This document shows, in pieces, positions 11,600 to 23,072 of a DNA stretch of 64,000 nt (its first letter is position 1; every line of letters starts with the position of its first letter). Made by a program: the position numbers and the translations under genes. The notes under the pieces are model-generated. The model was given only the letters and a program-made list of their open reading frames with translations, was not told where the DNA came from and searched no databases. Source of the DNA: Sphaeramia orbicularis (Eukaryota; Chordata; Actinopteri; Kurtiformes; Apogonidae); contig NC_043964.1 in the NCBI RefSeq assembly GCF_902148855.1, forward strand, positions 6,873,602 through 6,937,601, in the 5' to 3' direction.

Positions 11600-12130
11600 A
11601 AACGGCATGAACGAATGAACGAACAAATGAACGAATAAACAAGTGAATTAATGAAAAATCCATGAACAAATGAATAAATGATCAAATCAATGAACGAATG
11701 AATGAACAAATGAACAAACAAATGAATAAATGAACAAATCAATGAACGAATGAATGAATAAACGAACAAATCAATGAACAAATGAACAAACGAATGAACA
11801 AATGAGCAAATGAATGATCAAACAAAGAAACAAACAAATGAAAAAATGAGCAAATCAACAAACAAAGAAATAAACAAATGACTGAATAAACAAATGAATA
11901 CAATGAATGAATGAATGAATGAATAAATGAACAAATGAACAAATGAAAGATTAAACAAATGAACAAATGAATGAACGACTGAACAAACAAACGAATGAAT
12001 GAATATATGAATGAACAAACAAAAATCCTGTGTGTGTGGAAACAGCTGCCTTTGGAAATCGTTCGAAATATAGAAACTTCTTTTCTTTTCTCTTTTCTTT
12101 TCTTTTCTTGTCTTTTCTTTTCTTTCCTTA
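11600..12130. repeat. Degenerate GAAT/GAAC tetranucleotide tract and TTTTC tract
   Basis: Bases 11605-12020 are a degenerate tetranucleotide repeat (aatgaacaaatgaatgaa). Bases 12078-12130 are a pyrimidine tract of 'ttttc' units. The long leucine/serine/phenylalanine-rich frames on the minus strand come from this repeat. Confidence 0.9.
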
Positions 12131-12329
12131 AACCCCCCCCCTTCAGGGGACAACTTTATTTTTTAATTACAGCTTGTCTTAACAAGTGACCAGGAACAAT
12201 TTCAAGTTTACACTCATATTGTCATCCATTCCTTAGTGGTTCACATAAACACAGAGGGAGGGGTTCATGTAAACAAAAGTACACAGAGACAGGACGAGAC
12301 ACAGTGACAGACTGACACACAACAGTGGG

Positions 12330-12770
12330 ACAGAACAGACGTAAGAGAAAACAGACAGAACAGACAGAAGACAGAACAGACGTAAGAGAAAACAGACAGA
12401 ACAGACAGAAGACAGAACAGACGTAAGAGAAAACAGACAGAACAGACAGAAGACAGAACAGACGTAAGAGAAAACAGACAGAACAGACAGAAGACAGAAC
12501 AGACGTAAGAGAAAACAGACAGAAGACAGAACAGACGTAAGAGAAAACAGACAGAACAGACAGAAGACAGAACAGACGTAGGAGAAAACAGACAGAACAG
12601 ACAGAAGACAGAACAGACGTAGGAGAAAACAGACAGAAGACAGAACAGACGTAAGAGAAAACAGACAGAACAGACAGAAGACAGAACAGACGTAAGAGAA
12701 AACAGACAGAACAGACAGAAGACAGAACAGACGTAGGAGAAAACAGACAGAAGACAGAACAGACATTAGA
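12330..12770. repeat. 41-bp minisatellite, about 11 copies
   Basis: The unit includes gacgtaagagaaaacagac and agaacagacagaagacagaa. The first two starts are 41 bases apart (12341 and 12382). Some copies lack an internal 10-base piece. The 185-residue minus-strand frame over it is an artefact. Confidence 0.9.
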
Positions 12771-13489
12771 CTAGATAAATGGACAGACAAACTCAGTGGT
12801 TGCTCTTATACTAGTGTCGGTCAGATGTATTGCATTGTTGTAGGTGTGGTGTGTGAACGCTGAGATAGAAAAGTTGGTGTTCGTGTGTGTGTGTGTGGGG
12901 GGGGGTATGTGTTCTGTTCTGATGGTATATGTGGTTTTCAGCTGTTTGTTTAAAAAAAAAAAAAAAAGTCATGAATAGGTTCCCATTGTTCTCAAAGGTT
13001 GACATCTGCTTCTTCTGGAGGGCTTTATTCTTTTCCACTGAAATCTGTTCAGCTGTGAGGTTAGTCCGGTCAGTGATGGGACATGAATTCTTGGATTCCT
13101 AGTTTTGGAGGATTACTTTTTTGCCGACAGCTAGAGAAATGAGTACTGGGTTTGTGAATCTGGATGGGAGGTGTACATTGGATACGTGGCCAAGAAGACA
13201 GAGTGGTGCTGATGCCAGGATGGTGGGTAGTGTTTCAGTGAGCTTTATCCACTGGGTGTGAACTGGTTGGCAAAGCCGGATGGCATGAACAGAGCTGTGT
13301 GTGCTCCCTGATGGGCAGTGTGAACAGATACCTGAGTCAGCCAGTCCCATCTGAAACCCATGGTTCTGAGTGATGTGAGTCGGTGTTAGTGGTCATGGAG
13401 AAAGTGTTTTTAAAGATTTGTTCCCAGAAATCTTTTCTTTTCTTTTCTTCCAAAAACAGATGCTGAAGGAGCTTATTTTCTTTTCTTTT

Positions 13490-13765
13490 TATTTTTTTTA
13501 CTCATTCTCCTCTTTTTTTTATTCATTCTCCTCGTTTTTTTTTTTTACTCATTCTCCTCTTGTTTTTTTTTTTTACTCATTCTCTTGTTTTTACTCATTC
13601 TCCTCTTGTTTTTTTTTTTTTACACATTCTCTTCTTGTTTTGTTTTCTTACTCATTCTCCTCTTGTTTTTTTACTCATTATCCTCTTGTTTTTATTTTTA
13701 CTCATTTTCCTCTCGTTTTTGTTTTTTTTTTTTTACTCATTATCCTCTTGTTTTTGTTTTTTTAA
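13490..13765. repeat. T-rich tandem repeat (tttttactcattctcctcttg)
   Basis: About ten copies of a 25-32 base unit with variable T runs. It lies on pure pyrimidine-rich sequence, so predicted phenylalanine-rich peptides are not meaningful. Confidence 0.85.
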
Positions 13766-13796
13766 ATTACATTTTCATTAAATTTTTATTTATTAA

Positions 13797-14572
13797 ATAG
13801 CCAAAGAAAATCAACCAGAACAGCCAAAATAATCAATAAAACTAATAATAATAATAATAATTAAAAAAAAGAAAACATAAACAGCAACAAGAATCAAATA
13901 AGCCACAAACTGAACATAATTTAAGAAATATGTTTAAATAATTCGTGTAAAATACAGTTCTTCATCTTTTCATGGTCATATTTGCGGAGTTAATGATAAA
14001 ATTTGCTGAAAAAGTCATTTTTTCCTCAGTTTTCCTGAGTTTTTGATTTAATAACCTTTGAATTTACTCTGAGTTTTAAAGAGCATCTACATGATCAGTC
14101 AATTAAATATAGAAAATACAGGATTTACACAGAAAAATGTAAAATAAAGAGGATAAAATTATAAGAAATGGAGATAAATCACTAAGGAAAAGGTTAAATA
14201 TAGAGAAAAAACCTACTTACATAGTTTTTGACTGAACAAGTTATTTACTTCTTCTTTTTCACCACAACAAAAGAAAAAATTATTCTACATTTTGACATTT
14301 TAATGAGAATTCTAATCAAAAATATGACTTTTGTCCTGAAATTTGACTAAATTTTGTCAAATTCGACATAAAATCATTTTTTATCTGTGAATCCAGTGTT
14401 GATATTTAATTTAACTATCATTACTTTATTCTACATTGACGTACATATTTTAACATATTAAATGTAAAATTCTCTGAAAATTGATATATTTGCTGATTTA
14501 ACGATAAATTTTGCTGAAAAAGTCCCTTCTTCTTCAGTTTTTCTCTGTTTCTCTGTTTTTTAAGCCCTAAAC

Positions 14573-14635
<63 letters not shown>

Positions 14636-15160
14636 AATCTGCAAGAAAATGTTGAAAGATGAATCAAATAAAAAAAAAAATTAACAAAAATGAAGGAAAA
14701 TTTATTCAATAGCCAACAAAATCAACCAGAACAGCCAAAGTAATCAATAAAATTAACAAAAAGAATTTTAAAAAATGAAAAAATAATCAGCAACAAGAAT
14801 ACAATAAGCCACAAACTGAACAAAATTGAAGAAATATGTTGAAATAATTGGTGTAAAATACAGTTCTTCATATTTTCATGGTCAATTTTAACATATTTGC
14901 TGATTTAACGATATGTAAATGACTGTATCATCAACATAAAAGCATAGTTTTATTAATTAATGATAGATTGGACTGAAAAAGACACTTTTTTCTTCAGTTT
15001 TTCTGTTTTTGATTTAATGACTTTTAAATTTACTCTGAGTTTTAATGAACATCTACATGATCAGTGAATTAAATATAGAAAATACAGGATTTACACTGAA
15101 AAATATATTAAAAGGTGATAAATAACTGAGGAAAGATTAAATGTAGGGAAAACCTTCATT
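13797..15160. repeat. Direct duplication of about 400 bp around an (aat)n tract
   Basis: Bases about 13797-14200 and 14703-15160 share a series of matching blocks in the same order (caaccagaacagccaaa, aagccacaaactgaac, gtgtaaaatacagttcttca, aaatatagaaaatacagg). Between them lies a perfect (ata)n tract at 14570-14632. Part of the block also recurs at 43300-43640 and, inverted, at about 56240-56420, so it is a dispersed repeat as well as a local duplication. Confidence 0.8.
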
Positions 15161-15304
15161 TGGAGGCTGACTCAGACATATCTGTGGGATTTTATGCGTT
15201 AAAGTTTCAGTTCCAGGAGCTTCTGCTTTATTTGGTCGTTGATTTTCCTCATTTCTAACGGCGGCTTAGAGTGGATTCACATGGTTCAGATCAATAAAAC
15301 GTCT

Positions 15305-15440
15305 CACCTTAGAGAGGACCAGGACCAGGACCAGGTCCAGGTGAGGACGGTGAACCAGGTCCAGGTGAGGACGGTGGACCAGGTCCAGGTGAGGCCAGTG
15401 GTAAAAGTATAGGGCCAGGTGAGGTCGGTGGTCCAGGTGT
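15305..15440. repeat. 24-bp tandem repeat (ggtccaggtgaggacggtgg)
   Basis: About five degenerate copies of a 24-base unit containing accaggtccaggtgagg. Confidence 0.8.
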
Positions 15441-15594
15441 GGGTCCAGGTCTAGGCGTATGCTGGTGTTTCCTGTGTGTGGTCTCTGTGGCGCTGACAAA
15501 CGTTCACGCCTCCATAAAGTTACTCATTGATGCCAACGAAGGAGGGGCGGAAGGAGTGCAGCACGACAGATAGATACACCTGACACCGACTGGG

Positions 15595-16312
15595 TAGAGT
15601 TAGAGTGAACTGAGTTAGAGTGAACTGAGTTAGAGTGAACTGAGTTAGAGTGAACCCAGTTAGAGTGAACCGAGTTAGAGTGAACCCAGTTAGAGTGAAC
15701 CCAGTTAGAGTGAACTGAGTTAGAGTGAACTGAGTTAGAGTGAACCCAGTTAGAGTGAACTGAGTTAGAGTGAACCCAGTTAGAGTGAACCCAGTTAGAG
15801 TGAACTGAGTTAGAGTGAACCCAGTTAGAGTGAACCCAGTTAGAGTGAACTGAGTTAGAGTGAACTGAGTTAGAGTGAACCCAGTTAGAGTGAACCCAGT
15901 TAGAGTGAACTGAGTTAGAGTGAACCGGGTTAGAGTGAACTGAGTTAGAGTGAACTGAGTTAGAGTGAACCCAGTTAGAGTGAACTGAGTTAGAGTGAAC
16001 CGAGTTAGAGTGAACCCAGTTAGAGTGAACCGAGTTAGAGTGAACCGAGTTAGAGTGAACCCAGTTAGAGTGAACCGAGTTAGAGTGAACCGGGTTAGAG
16101 TGAACCGAGTTAGAGTGAACCCAGTTAGAGTGAACCGAGTTAGAGTGAACTGAGTTAGAGTGAACCCAGTTAGAGTGAACCGAGTTAGAGTGAACCGGGT
16201 TAGAGTGAACCGAGTTAGAGTGAACCCAGTTAGAGTGAACCGAGTTAGAGTGAACCGGGTTAGAGTAAACCAAGTTAGAGTGAACCGGGTTAGAGTAAAC
16301 CAGGTTAGAGTG
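15595..16312. repeat. 15-bp minisatellite, about 48 copies
   Basis: The unit is gagttagagtgaacc, with the last bases before the next 'gttagag' varying among 'tga', 'cca', 'cga' and 'cgg'. The period is a multiple of three, so two 270-residue minus-strand frames stay open by construction. No promoter, splice or domain evidence supports a protein. Confidence 0.95.
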
Positions 16313-16394
16313 AAACCACTTATGGACTGCATTCATCCTTCGTTTGTTCCAATTCTATATAGTAAACACCGTTTTACAAACAAAACACCATTAA

Positions 16395-17157
16395 CCCTCC
16401 AGTATCCAGTCCACCAAGGCCCTTACTAAGCACCAAGTGTGCCTTTTTGGCACACTTGTGGAATAATGTCAAAAAAAATTTCATACAGTTTGTTTTTAAT
16501 TCTCTTACACTTTTTTTTTTTCTCTTTCATCAACTTCAGCTGTAAATAAAAATACCAAATACTCAATAATTGTCACATTTTTTAACCCTTTAAATGCCAT
16601 GTTTGTAATGTAAACAAACTATTTTTTTGGTGCAAAAAACGCAAAAAAAATTTTTTTTTTCAATATACTACATAAAAAGTGGATCACATATCATTTGATT
16701 TTTGCAGCCTGGCATATGTCAGTGATTAACTCAATTAATTAAGTTAAGTTAATTTGCATTATTATTTTTGGCGCTAGGTCAAATGTTCAAAAATACTAGC
16801 ATTTGTCACCAAGTGTGCGTAAAATGCACACCAATAAATCAAACTATTAAATATTATATATTGGTTTATTTTTCTGTTCTAATTTGATTTTATTTTTGTG
16901 AATCAAGGTCAGCCCTAATCATACATATCAAAAGGAAGAAATAGTGCGTTTTAGGCACACTTGGGAGACAGATGCTAGTTTTGTCATTTTCTTTTGTTTC
17001 CAATGTGCACATTTTAGTTGGTGGCCAGAATTTTAAAGATCATGCAAAAATGAACAACTTTTGAATTCTAACCTTATTTAAATTGTGAAAAATAATATGA
17101 AGTTTTTTAAAACAAAGTGCAAAGTGTGCCTAAAAGGTGCACCCAGATACCGGAGGG
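16395..17157. mobile_element. piggyBac-like non-autonomous element with TTAA target site
   Basis: The element is flanked by TTAA on both sides (16391-16394 and 17158-17161). Its termini are ccctccagtatcc and ggataccggaggg-like (right end gataccggaggg), an inverted repeat beginning CCCTCC. Precise TTAA duplication is the signature of piggyBac transposition. Subterminal motifs (caccaagtgtgcctttttgg and gtgcctaaaaggtgcac) are also inverted relative to one another. There is no transposase frame. Confidence 0.88.
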
Positions 17158-17161
17158 TTAA

Positions 17162-17167
17162 CAAAAA

Positions 17168-17198
<31 letters not shown>

Positions 17199-17670
17199 CA
17201 TAAAGGTAAAAGGAGGTAAAAGGAGCTCAGGTCTAATCAGATGAAAATAATAAATGAAACACTGACAGACTTCTGTGGTGACCCAGTGGACATTGTTTGG
17301 GAAAAGCTGCTTTTACTTGAACACAGAACAATAAGACATTCAGACCCACTAGAGGCGGTAAAAGGAGGTCAGGTGTGTTCACATGTAAGTAATACATGAC
17401 GGGCTTCTTCAGTGTCTGCTCATGGTTTTGGTTTCTGTTGTTTTGGCTGAAGTTGGTCAGTGCAGATGGACTCCAAGTTTATTCACAATCCAAACTATTT
17501 AGACCCAGAGCCAGGTCCAGCCCTCAGGGGGTTTTTCTACCTTTTTTCCACTTCTATTTCCTGTTATCTCATACATTACTACTCATCACTGAGTTGTCGG
17601 TGGGGTGGGGGGGTCTGGGTCTCTGTCTCAGTCATGACCACATTAGGACTGATCCAATGAGACTTTAAAC
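17162..17670. other. Short (A)n(TA)n microsatellite, then no recognised feature
   Basis: A poly-A plus (ta)n tract lies at about 17162-17200. The rest is mixed sequence with open frames below 91 residues and no domain signature. Confidence 0.5.
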
Positions 17671-17681
17671 CAGGGCTCTCA

Positions 17682-18160
17682 AACTCATTTTCTTTCAGGT
17701 TCCACATTCAGTCCCATTTGCCACCAGTGGGTCGAACCAGAAAAACAATAACAGAAAAACCTGTAAATAATGACAAGTACCATTATTTGTCTTTGTTTTA
17801 GTGCAAAAAAAAAAAAAAAAAAACATTAAATTATGAAAATACTCACTTGTATAAAGTATCCACAAAAAAAGTGAATAATCTGAAAAAAATTACATTTCTT
17901 ACAAAAAATCAGTGCAATATCTACAAAGACACTAAACACTGAGGAACAGGCAGAAAAGAGTTCAAATTGTGCTTCATTTTCTTTAGACATTTCAGGTTGT
18001 TCATATTTGTTCAGGTTATTCACATTTTATGGTTTCAGGATAGTTTGTAAGAGTATATATTTTCATAATTTAATGTTATTTTTTGCACTAAAACAAACAC
18101 AAAAATTTGAAGTTGTCATTATTTATAGGCATAATGTAATATTTTTTTCACATCATTTCA
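17682..18160 (+). mobile_element. Truncated hAT-like family A element
   Basis: It begins cagggctctcaaactcattt and carries the left and middle parts of family A (ccacattcagtccc, caggttgttcatatttg, ttgcactaaaacaaa). The right terminus is missing. The sequence passes into a short tandem array of 'caataactgttacattt' units at about 18165-18260. Confidence 0.75.
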
Positions 18161-18340
18161 ATAACTATTATGATTCAATAACTGTTACATTTCAATAATT
18201 GTTACATTTCAATAATGTTACATTTCAATACCTGTTACATATCAAAACTGTTACACTTCAATAACTCTTACGATTCAACTTAAACCTAAACCTAACCTTA
18301 AACCTAACCCTGTGGTATTTGACGTGGTGTGAACACACAT

Positions 18341-19606
18341 CAAGGTCATAATCATTAACGAAAACAAATGGAATGATGAAAACGTAAATTGAAAAAACAT
18401 TTTCGTTAACTGAAATAAATAAAAACTCTAATTAAAAGAAAAAAACGATAACTAACTGAAACTGTATTGTGAGCTTACAAAACTAACTAAAACGTATAAA
18501 AATTATGGATAGAATTCCCTTCATTTTCATCTTTGTCAATGTCGGATTGATATCAAATTGATTTATTTCGCTCCAGCAGTTTTAGCTAGCAGCACCATAC
18601 GACACTACACAGTCTGTCATGTGTGGTCACTGGTGGTTTCCAGTCGTCTTCTGGTCCTAACTGTACCTGGAACATACAGACTAAAGCTGGGACACAGCAG
18701 CACAGTCCTGTCTGGGGTTTACTTTACTGATGCATGGGGTCAGGGGTTTTTTTTTTGGTTTTTTTGTGCACCGTGTGCATGTGTGTGTGTGAGTGACAGA
18801 GACAGAGCGGAGCTAAAGGACAGCATCAGTGTTGAACTAGCATCCAGGTAAAAACTGGAGAGTTTATCACCATGAAAAGGCCTTCCAAGCCCTGAACTGC
18901 ACAGTTTAGAAGAGGAGAAAAGAGGAGGATGAAAAGTAATCCAATTACAGAGGTATGGAACCTGTTAGAATGTTAAAAAATGTGTTACTAGCTACAGCTA
19001 GCTGAACTGAACTGAAGCAAAGCTGGCTAATAATGGAACTGTAGATGATTAAGATATGAGAGATCTGCTAAGGTGTGGTTTACTGATGAGGAACGGGGTT
19101 ATATATGTTTATAAGTGTTTATAAATGTTTCTGTGTGGTTCACTGCTGGTTAGCTGGTTTATATATGTTTCTATCTGGTTTACTGCTGGCTGCTTTGTGC
19201 ATCTCCTCTCACACTTTGCACTTCTTCCCATTGTTTTAACATAAGTGACGTTGTGTATGGATCACCCCCCCCAACCTGCTATAGGGAATTTATACATTGT
19301 ACTGTACATGTGTTTGTGTCTCTGCTCAGTCAATGAGCCGCCCTAACCCGACCCCCAAATAAAGTGTCCGGGGTAACCTATATCCGTGCCTCACTAATTT
19401 CTTTGAATAGGATGGGGAGGAAGGTAAAATATATGAAATACTAAAACTAAACTAAACTAAAACTAAGCATTCAGAAAAAAAAATAATAACTAATAAAAAC
19501 TAGCAAACCTGCTCTAAAAACTAATTAAAACTAACTGAATGAGAGAAAAAAGACCAAACTAAATAAAACTAAACTATAATTAAAAATCCAAAACTATTAT
19601 AACCTT
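18341..19606. mobile_element. hAT-like element, family B, with 8-bp target duplication
   Basis: The ends are caaggtcataatcattaacg and ctattataaccttg, an inverted repeat. The flanks are acacacat (left) and acacacac (right). An empty version of the insertion site exists, inverted, at about 22868-22990. Related copies lie at 30963-31730 and 33947-34167. This copy is longer than the one at 30963. Its interior (about 18740-19440) contains extra sequence that I could not identify. No transposase is recognisable. Confidence 0.82.
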
Positions 19607-19690
19607 GACACACACACTTAAACTTTATGTGTACAGAAAACACACTGGTTCAGACTGTTGTGTATATTTACACAGTTTATGACATGAGGA

Positions 19691-20305
19691 TGAAGGTTCT
19701 AGTTCCAGCAGCAGTTTCATTCAAATCAGTTTCTGTTTTTTCCAGTCGATCATAACTTTTCATTTAAATGTCCTAAAACGGGTTGGGCTGAGTTTTTATA
19801 GCTGCAATTTGATCAGGAAAAGGTCAACCAGATGCTAGCGACGCCCGTTAAAGGGTTAATGATCTATGGCATCTGTTCAGCGTCTGACGGATGTTTGTTC
19901 AGATTAGACCGACCCCGAAAAGTTGCACCATCATTAAATTAACTTCTCTATGTAATAAACTATACAAACTGTGTGTGAGGTCATGTGAAGGTGGATTAGT
20001 TATTTTTATGTTCATCTGTGGTCATGTCTGTTTATTTATTAACAAAAATGCATCACGGGTGGGTTTTTTTGGTACCGTTTATATATCCTGTTAAGCCCGG
20101 ATAAGTCGAGTTTACTTTAAAAAACTGAGGAAAGTGATTGCCTTAAAAAAAAAAAAAACTAAATTAAGTAATGAGTAATGAACCTTTGAAGTACATTTAA
20201 CTTAAAATATTTTAATATTTTTAGTTAAATCAACTTGGAATTTAGTGCATTGAACTTAATTATTTAATTATTTTAATTATTTCATTTGTTTTATTATTAT
20301 TATTA

Positions 20306-20348
<43 letters not shown>

Positions 20349-20529
20349 CCATTTATTTATTTATGTTTTGTTGTTTGTTTGTTTATCAATCATTTATGTA
20401 CCAGTACTTATATTTTGCTGGTTGATTTTTTGTTTTGATTTCACTGTCTACATGTCAAAATAAAGATTTCATTCATTCATTCATTCATTCATTAGTGTAA
20501 TAACTATCAAATGAAATCAAATTTTATTT
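19691..20529. other. Intergenic stretch with (tta)n and a retroposon-like (attc)n tail
   Basis: It contains a (tta)n microsatellite at about 20290-20350. At about 20455-20493 'aaaataaagatttcattcattc' resembles the 3' tail of a retroposed element ending in a short repeat. No gene is seen. Confidence 0.5.
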
Positions 20530-20765
20530 ATATAGATATTTTTAAAGACATTTGCCGACCTCTATGACAACGGCATACGCATGTCTTTCACCAATCTTAT
20601 TGATAAATATCAGATCCGAAACAGAGACTTTTTCTGCTATTTACAGATTTGTGACTTTATGTCCAAAATGACACCTCAGTTTCCTAATGCTCCAGGAAGA
20701 AATCCATGTGACTAAATTTTAGAACGTCCCCAAGCACTGAAGGAAATAATTTCAACTCTATATAA

Positions 20766-21329
20766 CAGTGTTTTTCAACTTTGGGGTCAGGACCCCACGT
20801 GGGGTCACCTGAAATTTCTAGTAATTGATAAAAATAAAAACTTACAAATAAAAAATATATGGTGAGTTGAGAGAGACAATTACAATCCATCAAAGACATG
20901 ACAAACTGTGAAGCTGAAACTGCAGCACTGTGGTTCTGTTTATCTGTCAAATGTTCATTGTGGTCAGTTTCAGATGCTGCAGCTCTTTCATAATTTATAG
21001 TTTCAGTTCTTGTTTGTTCAGTATTAATTGTCCTCCTTGTAAATCACAGCTGGACTGACTGTACATATCCTGACCAAGGAAAATCCAAGTCTCCCTTTGT
21101 GCAGTAATCTACACCTGGATTTACTGCCTCTGTCCATAATGATATGAATTATACAGACGAAATGTCCTCTAACATCAACCTGTATTTGAAGCATAGTATA
21201 GAAAACTATTACATGATCAAAGACAGATTAATTTTAGGAAAAAAAAGTCTCAGCTTTGAATGTCTGGGGTCGCCAGAAATTTGTGATGTTAAAATGGGGT
21301 CATGAGCCAAAAAAGGTTGAGAACCACTG
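20766..21329. mobile_element. Non-autonomous hAT-like element, family C, perfect 8-bp target duplication
   Basis: The ends are cagtgtttttcaactttggg and ggttgagaaccactg. The 8-base flank ctatataa is identical on both sides (20758-20765 and 21330-21337). Paired 'ggggtca' motifs lie near each end. It sits inside the LINE relic and is therefore younger than it. Confidence 0.93.
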
Positions 21330-21885
21330 CTATATAATATATTTTTAAATAATCCAAATTCATTTTCCTCACTTCTAAAAGGAGAAAGGGAAACTGAGTT
21401 AAATTCAACACTTTGTGACAGTCTTTGCCTTAGCATTATACAGAGGGTTCAGCAGTCATTTATGCACTGTCTAATTTGACATCGCTGTTTTTGGACCAAC
21501 CAAAAGACGGTGCAGATTTTCTCTGATGTAAATCCAAACTGTAACCGGTGTGGTGCTGCCCCTGCTTTAGTCATGTTCACATGTTTTAGTCTTGCTCAAA
21601 ACTTAATACTTTTTGGAATAACATTTTTGCTTTGATCAGCCCTGCTTTGGGTAAATCAGTGCAACCATGCCCCCTACTGGCTATTTTTGGAGTTTCCTCT
21701 CCTGCGCTGGGATCGTCCAAACCCACAGTGACTCCACAGCTTTTTGTCCACTATTGGTGTGGTATTTAAAATAGGTATTTAAAGGTAAAAAGAATACTTT
21801 AATATTATAATTCTCATTTTCCTCTCCGTTAGTATCAATTCTACCATCTGTCCAGTGTCACGTGTAATGTTTTGATAAGCCTTAA

Positions 21886-21943
21886 GTGTGTGTGTGTGTG
21901 TGTGTGTGTCTGTTTCCTGAGACTGAGCAATTTCTGGTAGAGT

Positions 21944-22018
<75 letters not shown>
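21886..22018. repeat. (TG)n microsatellite, two tracts
   Basis: Tracts at about 21886-21909 and 21943-22018 are separated by a short unique piece (ctgtttcctgagactgag). Confidence 0.95.
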
Positions 22019-22019
<1 letters not shown>

Positions 22020-22589
22020 AGGTCAGCCTCACCTTAAAATAAGGACGAAAGGAAATTCTCACCAAACTATGGTCAAAACAAAGTCATTAATCTGGTAACA
22101 TCATATTTGGTAAAGGAGCGTATCACGCATGTAGTGAATGGTCAGATTCCTTTTCTGGTAGAAAGGATGTGCAGATGTTGTATAACTCTCCTGTATAAAA
22201 CCCAGTGTCAAACAGAGGGGGAGAGATATCCCTGGATGAGCAAATTCTTGAGTCTGTTTTCCTTCTTAACAATTTACAACATTGGCCCATCGTATGATTC
22301 TGTGTAAGTGGAAGGAACCTCTTCCACCCACATTTGTGCAATAGGTGCATGATTTACTTTTCTATTTAAAGTTAGAAAAGATTAAGTTTTCAGTTCGTGG
22401 ACAAATTAATTTGTTTTAGCAACAGTGGAATGCTTTTTTCTCTACTGGCAGCAAGAGTGTCCTGCTGTGTCCAATGTCCTTTTGACAGAGAAAATGTGTT
22501 ATTAGTTTACATTAAATTAACTGTTAATCAGCCCTGAGCATTGGAAAGAGGAGATGATAACATTATTTATCTTGTTTTTTTTTGTTTTG

Positions 22590-22780
<191 letters not shown>

Positions 22781-22867
22781 ATTTAAATTATCATTTTTTT
22801 AAAACTGTGACTTTATTACCGTAATGTTATATCTTTATTCTCGTAGTGACAAGTGTTTCAACCTGAT

Positions 22868-23040
22868 GTCATGAATTGTGTAAATATACACGACACTTTG
22901 AACTGGTGAGTTTTCTGTACGCATTATAAGCTTTCAGTGTGTGTTCACGCCTCATCAAATACCACGCAATTAGCGGTTAGGGTTAAGGTTAGGTTTAAGT
23001 TTAGGGTTAGAGTTAGGGTTAAGGTTATGGGTTTACTGTC
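22868..23040 (-). repeat. Dispersed repeat with TTAGGG-like tract; empty-site paralogue of the family B insertion
   Basis: Read on the minus strand, this stretch matches 18270-18340 joined to 19607-19690, the sequence on either side of the family B element. Shared pieces include tcaaataccac, gtgtatatttacaca and gtacagaaaac. At the insertion point it has a single gaacacacac. Bases 22975-23035 are degenerate ttaggg/ttaagg repeats. Confidence 0.8.
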
Positions 23041-23072
23041 CATGTTTGGACAAGAGTTTCAAAGCTTTAGAC

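Larger units (their letters stand above)
20530..22515 (+). mobile_element. L1-like LINE relic (ORF2 C-terminal part), interrupted by a hAT element
   Basis: Conceptual translation from about 20535 gives L1 (Tx1-type) ORF2 C-terminal similarity, including 'DLYDNGIRMSFTNLI' and 'FFCYLQICDFM'. After the hAT insertion at 20766-21329 the same element resumes with 'QQSFMHCLI', 'WTNQKTVQIFSDV' and a cysteine-rich 'CNRCGAAPALV' stretch. At about 22370-22480 'KFSVRGQINLF' and 'QQWNAFFSTG' fit the end of such a protein. It has stops and frame changes, lacks the reverse transcriptase core and also contains a (tg)n tract at 21886-22018. It is a dead 5'-truncated copy. Confidence 0.72.

Noticed and set aside
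12233-12790. 185-residue serine/leucine/cysteine-rich frame
   Set aside because: It follows the 41-bp minisatellite on the minus strand and has no domain.
15524-16336. Two 270-residue minus-strand frames
   Set aside because: Artefacts of the 15-bp minisatellite.
18740-19440. Possible separate insertion inside the family B element
   Set aside because: I could find neither clear ends nor a recognisable domain, so it is left as unidentified interior sequence.
22975-23035. Possible interstitial telomere
   Set aside because: The ttaggg-like units are irregular and few, and part of a dispersed repeat that also occurs at 18270-18312.
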